Under the pieces are notes generated by a model, which was not told where the DNA came from, made no database searches, and worked only from the letters and a program-made list of their open reading frames with translations. Positions 60,875 to 64,000 of a DNA stretch of 64,000 nucleotides are shown piece by piece (the stretch's first letter is position 1; each line of letters begins with the position of its first letter). The stretch is from Streptomyces sp. NBC_00670. Lineage in GTDB: Bacteria; Actinomycetota; Actinomycetes; Streptomycetales; Streptomycetaceae. The translations under genes were made by a program, and so were the position numbers. The stretch is taken from NCBI RefSeq assembly GCF_036226765.1, contig NZ_CP109017.1:558001-622000 (forward strand). The letters run 5' to 3'.

Positions 60875-61066
60875 TCAGTCGTCGAAGTGGGTCTTGGACC
60901 CGGCGGTCGAGGTCGTCGCCCCCAGTTCGCGCATCAGCGCGGCGTCGTGGGCGGCGATCCGGCCGTTGGCCAACACGTTCAACTGCAGTGCGGAGTCGTA
61001 GGTGTACGGAGCGCTGACCTCGAACTCCTTCACAGGGACGGCATAGTTGAGGGCGAACAGCTGCAT
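60875..61066 (-). CDS. tgmA: Graspetide precursor peptide (TgmA, putative ATP-grasp-modified RiPP)
   Basis: A 63-residue precursor. The leader carries FALNYAVPVKEFEV and PYTYDSALQLNVLANGR, the recognition features of actinobacterial ATP-grasp target peptides. The C-terminal core TTSTAGSKTHFDD (residues 51-63) offers Thr51, Thr52, Ser53 and Thr54 as hydroxyl donors, Lys58 as amine, and Asp62 and Asp63 as acids. At most two crosslinks to these Asp residues are possible. GAGGAG lies six bases before the ATG. The next gene is tgmB. No isoaspartyl-type methyltransferase gene follows. Confidence 0.88.
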   Translation of the reverse strand: MQLFALNYAVPVKEFEVSAPYTYDSALQLNVLANGRIAAHDAALMRELGATTSTAGSKTHFDD

Positions 61067-61161
61067 CGTTTCTCCTCGCTCGGTGATCCTCGCGGAAGCG
61101 GTCGGTGGTGCTCCGGACGCCCCCCGTGACCGGGGGTCGGCGCCGCTTCCACGTGGATATA
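61067..61161 (-). promoter_or_regulatory. Upstream region of tgmA with AT-rich -10-like box
   Basis: On the minus strand TATATC (61156-61161) stands out from GC-rich surroundings about 90 bases before the tgmA ATG. No clear -35 box is seen. The rest of the 229-base gap up to 61295 has no coding feature. Confidence 0.3.
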
Positions 61162-61295
61162 CGAATCGAACGAGTGAATGGTTGCCTCACGCTCCGTGAC
61201 CAGTGGGGCAGTTAGGGCGGGGCCCGACGCGAGCGCGTCCGAGGGACGCCCGGGGCACGCTCGGGACGTGGGCGGAACGCGTTGTGGACCCCTTC

Positions 61296-62033
61296 TCAGG
61301 TGTTCCAGCTCTCGTCGTACGGATCGTGCGGCACCGGCACGACTGTGGCGAGGCTCACGTCCAGATAGGGGATTCTCCGGCCGTTGACGGGATCCTCGGC
61401 GTGCTCCGGCGTGTAGGTGCCGACCACCGTCAGCCAGCTGTCGGGCTGGAGCACGGGGGGCACCCGCCCGGTCAGTCCGACCTTCACCGGCTGGGCGTCG
61501 GCGGCGCAGCAACTCAGCGCCATCCGCACCAGATACGGCCGTCCGGCGCCGTCGAGTGCGACGAATCCGGTGATCCGGACCTTCCGGTCGCCCAGGCCGC
61601 GGCCGTGCCCGTACGCCGCCCGGCCCGCGTAGTCGACGAGGTCCAGCGGGACCGGGTTCCCGGCGGGCAGCGGGGGATAACCGAACGGCGCCTGCAGGGC
61701 CGTACCGGTGCGCATCGCGCTGTAGGAGCCGAGGGCGGGCGGGGCGAGAAGGATCAGCGCGAGCAGCGGCAGCACCAGCAGCCAGGAGACCCACGGCTCG
61801 CGGTGGACGTGTCCCGCCTCCCGCTGCTCCGCGCGGTCCCGGCGGGCGGCCCGGGCCCGCCGCAGGTCGTACCAGGCGGTGGCCGCCGCGGTGACGATCA
61901 GGACGGCACCGGCCGCGAGCAGCAGCGGCCGCAGCCCGGCCTTGACGTACCGCAGATACAGGTCCGTCAGCCCGGCGTGCAGCAGGGCCGTGCCGGTCAG
62001 GAACAGGACGACCGCCTGTGCGTGCCGGTTCAC
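61296..62033 (-). CDS. TIGR03943-family permease-associated membrane protein (YcgQ-like)
   Basis: A 245-residue membrane protein. Two N-terminal helices (about 5-25 and 34-54) precede a cytoplasmic RRARAARRDRAEQRE loop, a third helix (82-103), then an extracytoplasmic domain with VRITGFVALDG, ALSCCAADAQPVKVGL and DSWLTVVGTY. The Cys-Cys pair could bind a metal. Partners of this family are YraQ-type permeases, and the pair is often under Zur or similar metal control. The gene overlaps the permease gene by four bases (ATGA). Confidence 0.85.
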   Translation of the reverse strand: MNRHAQAVVLFLTGTALLHAGLTDLYLRYVKAGLRPLLLAAGAVLIVTAAATAWYDLRRARAARRDRAEQREAGHVHREPWVSWLLVLPLLALILLAPPALGSYSAMRTGTALQAPFGYPPLPAGNPVPLDLVDYAGRAAYGHGRGLGDRKVRITGFVALDGAGRPYLVRMALSCCAADAQPVKVGLTGRVPPVLQPDSWLTVVGTYTPEHAEDPVNGRRIPYLDVSLATVVPVPHDPYDESWNT

Positions 62034-63049
62034 CAGAGCACCGTCCCCACCGCCGCCGGCACCACCACGGCCAGGACGAACGTCGCCGGCGCGAAGCGCA
62101 GCGCGAACCCGCGGCCGAACGTGCCCGCCTGCATGGCGAACAGCTTCAGGTCGATCATCGGCCCGACGACCAGGAACACCAGCCGCGCGGTGAGCGAGAA
62201 CTGGGACAGCGAGGCGGCCACGAAGGCGTCCGCCTCCGAGCAGATCGACAGCAGCACCGCCAGCACGGCGAGCGCGAGCACCGCCGCCGCGGGCTCACCG
62301 GCCGCGCCCTCCAGCCACCCGGCCGGCACCACCGCCTTCAGGGTCGCGGCGGCCGTCGCGCCCAGCACCAGGAACCCGCCGGCGTGCACCACGTCGTGCC
62401 GTACCGAGTCCCAGAACGCTTCGCCCCTGCTCCGGTCACCGGCCGGCGGACGGGGCGGGCGCAGCCAGTCCGCGCGGCCCAGCCGCTGCCACAGCCAGCC
62501 CATCGCGCACGCCACCAGCAGACTCGCCCCGAACCTGGCGGCCACCATCTCCGGGTGGCCGGGGAAGGCGACCGCGGTGGCGGTCAGCACGATCGGGTTG
62601 ACGGCCGGCGCCGACAGCAGGAACGCCAGCGCCGCCGACGGCGCCACCCCGCGCCGCACCAGCGCCCCGGCCACCGGCACGGAGGCGCACTCGCAACCGG
62701 GCAGCACCGCCCCCGCCATTCCGGCCACCGGCACCGCGAGGGCCGGCCGGGACGGCAGCGCGCGGGCGAAGAACGACGGCGGCACGAACACCGCGAGCGC
62801 GGCCGACAGCAGCACCCCGAGGACGAGGAAGGGCAGCGCCTGGACCACCACCGCCACGAACACGGTCATCCAGCTCTGCATCACCGGCGCGCCCAGCGCC
62901 CGCCGGATCGGGCCCTGGAGGACGACCGCCGGCAACAGCAGCAGCGCCAGGCCGAGGGAGGAGTCGAGCCGCGGGCCCCGGCTCTCCGGCGGCGGTTGCG
63001 GGTCGCGCCGCCGGGTCCCGGGCGGGGCGGCGGGGTCGAGGGTCGTCAC
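62030..63049 (-). CDS. YraQ/DUF318-family permease
   Basis: A 339-residue protein with about eight to nine membrane helices. The signature GAVLPGCECASVPVAGALVR at about residues 112-131 and the matching FLLSAPAVNPIVLTATAVAF are typical; a second conserved place is LSICSEADAFVAAS. The Cys-Glu-Cys and Cys-Ser-Glu-Ala-Asp groups may coordinate a metal or metalloid. What it transports is unknown. It starts with GTG; GGAGG lies ten bases upstream. It is the first gene of the pair with the TIGR03943 protein. Confidence 0.87.
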   Translation of the reverse strand: MTTLDPAAPPGTRRRDPQPPPESRGPRLDSSLGLALLLLPAVVLQGPIRRALGAPVMQSWMTVFVAVVVQALPFLVLGVLLSAALAVFVPPSFFARALPSRPALAVPVAGMAGAVLPGCECASVPVAGALVRRGVAPSAALAFLLSAPAVNPIVLTATAVAFPGHPEMVAARFGASLLVACAMGWLWQRLGRADWLRPPRPPAGDRSRGEAFWDSVRHDVVHAGGFLVLGATAAATLKAVVPAGWLEGAAGEPAAAVLALAVLAVLLSICSEADAFVAASLSQFSLTARLVFLVVGPMIDLKLFAMQAGTFGRGFALRFAPATFVLAVVVPAAVGTVLW

Positions 63050-63075
63050 GGACGCGGTACCTCCGGCGGCGGGCG

Positions 63076-63100
63076 GGGTGCGGGCGGCCTGCCCGCACCC
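63076..63100 (-). terminator. Terminator between sthA and the permease gene
   Basis: GGGTGCGGGC at 63076-63085 pairs perfectly with GCCCGCACCC at 63091-63100 across GGCCT. It lies about 29 bases past the sthA stop on the minus strand. Confidence 0.7.
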
Positions 63101-63128
63101 TCCCTTACGTCGCCGGGGCCGCCGCCGC

Positions 63129-64000
63129 TCAGCCCTGCAGGCGGTCGATCTGCCGGATCCGGTTGGTGGCGTCCAGCGCGGCCACCTTGTACGACTCGGC
63201 GAGCGTCGGGTAGTTGAAGACGGCGTCGACGAGATAGTCCACCGTGCCGCCGCAGCCCATCACCGTCTGCCCGATGTGGATGAGTTCGGTGGCGCCGGTG
63301 CCGAAGCAGTGCACCCCGAGCAGCTTGCGGTCCTGCGGGGAGACGAGCAGCTTGAGCATGCCGTGCGAGTCACCGATGATCTGCCCCCGGGCCAGCTCCC
63401 GGTAGCGGGACATGCCCACCTCGAACGGCACGCAGTCCTCGGTGAGCTGGGCCTCGGTGCGCCCGATGAAGCTGATCTCGGGGATGGTGTAGATGCCGAT
63501 GGGCTGGAGGTCGTGCATCGGGTGCACCGGCTCCCCGCAGGCGTGGTACGCCGCCGCCCGGCCCTGCTCCATGGAGGTCGCCGCGAGCGCGGGGAAGCCG
63601 ATGACGTCCCCGACGGCGTAGATGTGCGGCACCGAGGTGCGGTAGTGCTCGTCGACGGTGATCCGGCCGCGCCTGTCGGCTGTCAACCCCGCCTTGTCCA
63701 GAGCCAGTCCGTCGGTCAGCCCCTGCCGCCCGGCGGAGTACATCACCGCGTCGGCGGGGATCTTCTTGCCGCTCGCCAGCACCGTGAGCGTGCCGCCCGT
63801 GTGGCGCTCGACCGCGCTCACGGTCTCCCCGAAGCGGAAGGTGACCGCGAGGTCCCGCAGGTGGTACTTGAGCGACTCCACGACCTCCGCGTCGCAGAAG
63901 TCCAGCATGCCGGGACGCTGTTCGACGACGGTGACCTTGCTGCCGAGCGCGGCGAACATGGAGGCGTACTCCATGCCGATCACGCCCGCACCCACGATGA
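63129..64000 (-). CDS. sthA: Soluble pyridine nucleotide transhydrogenase (C-terminal part; gene runs off the window)
   Basis: The last 290 or so codons of a flavoprotein of the dihydrolipoamide-dehydrogenase family. The NAD(P) Rossmann motif [20 protein letters not shown] is at the window edge, followed by YSAGRQG, then [15 protein letters not shown] (second FAD motif). The dimerisation domain has [18 protein letters not shown] and [20 protein letters not shown], characteristic of SthA, and lacks the HAHPT ending of lipoamide dehydrogenase. It equilibrates NADPH and NADH in the cytoplasm. The N-terminal FAD domain and start lie beyond position 64000. Confidence 0.92.
   Translation of the reverse strand, partial: IVGAGVIGMEYASMFAALGSKVTVVEQRPGMLDFCDAEVVESLKYHLRDLAVTFRFGETVSAVERHTGGTLTVLASGKKIPADAVMYSAGRQGLTDGLALDKAGLTADRRGRITVDEHYRTSVPHIYAVGDVIGFPALAATSMEQGRAAAYHACGEPVHPMHDLQPIGIYTIPEISFIGRTEAQLTEDCVPFEVGMSRYRELARGQIIGDSHGMLKLLVSPQDRKLLGVHCFGTGATELIHIGQTVMGCGGTVDYLVDAVFNYPTLAESYKVAALDATNRIRQIDRLQG

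Overview
This is a 64 kb stretch of high-GC actinobacterial chromosome, almost certainly from a Streptomyces. The supporting signs are pervasive GTG starts, ATGA/GTGA overlaps between genes, several leaderless-looking starts, a complete whiE-type spore-pigment polyketide locus, an actinobacterial graspetide (ATP-grasp RiPP) gene pair, and many paralogous TetR and short-chain dehydrogenase genes. There is no sign of a prophage, insertion sequence, CRISPR array, rRNA or tRNA. Coding density is high and both strands are used.

Layout. (1) 1-4053: a lipid/glycerol-phosphate cluster with a YegS-like lipid kinase (cut by the window edge), an alkylglycerone-phosphate-synthase-like flavoenzyme, a TetR regulator and GlpD; it looks like an ether-lipid module. 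(2) 4054-9366: small conserved proteins, a secreted protein, a short-chain dehydrogenase with a divergent XRE regulator, an SRAP (HMCES/YedK) DNA-repair protein, and cysteine-free L31 and L33 ribosomal paralogs. (3) 9367-12017: an acyl-CoA dehydrogenase and a hydroxyacyl-CoA-type dehydrogenase opposite a TetR gene, with clear palindromic operators between. (4) 12030-16629: a DsbA-like lipoprotein, an alpha/beta hydrolase, another dehydrogenase, an ANTAR-GAF protein and an RsbW-like kinase. (5) 16758-21486: a TetR-sigK-rskA operon followed by a membrane-anchored molybdopterin oxidoreductase and a fasciclin lipoprotein, recalling the mycobacterial SigK/MPT83 system. (6) 21669-28424: a PPOX flavoprotein, a Rieske-type reductase, a PucR/GAF regulator, an MHS-family transporter and an acyl-CoA ligase, probably for catabolism of an organic acid. 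(7) 28888-34731: a Tat-exported propeller-amidohydrolase and two transporters.

(8) 34758-44372: an alpha-galactoside utilisation locus (ABC importer, GH36 alpha-galactosidase, ROK regulator) divergent from a Gfo/Idh/MocA dehydrogenase and a secreted DUF4832-type protein. (9) 44394-54050: the spore-pigment locus. A divergent FAD hydroxylase faces a SchA/CurD protein, cupin, KS-alpha, KS-beta, ACP, aromatase and cyclase; beyond a strong terminator lies a beta-helix protein and O-methyltransferase pair on the other strand. (10) 54177-59852: a DUF5709 protein and a five-gene overlapping Liv-type ABC operon. (11) 59864-61066: a tgmA-tgmB graspetide pair with no visible methyltransferase partner. 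(12) 61296-64000: a TIGR03943/YraQ-type permease pair and a partial soluble transhydrogenase.

The strongest candidates for under-described biology are the minimal tgmAB graspetide locus, the TetR-coupled SigK/RskA module, the ether-lipid-like cluster, and several well-defined palindromes and tandem repeats in promoters. All functional assignments rest on reading the translated sequence and on family knowledge; no database search was run.
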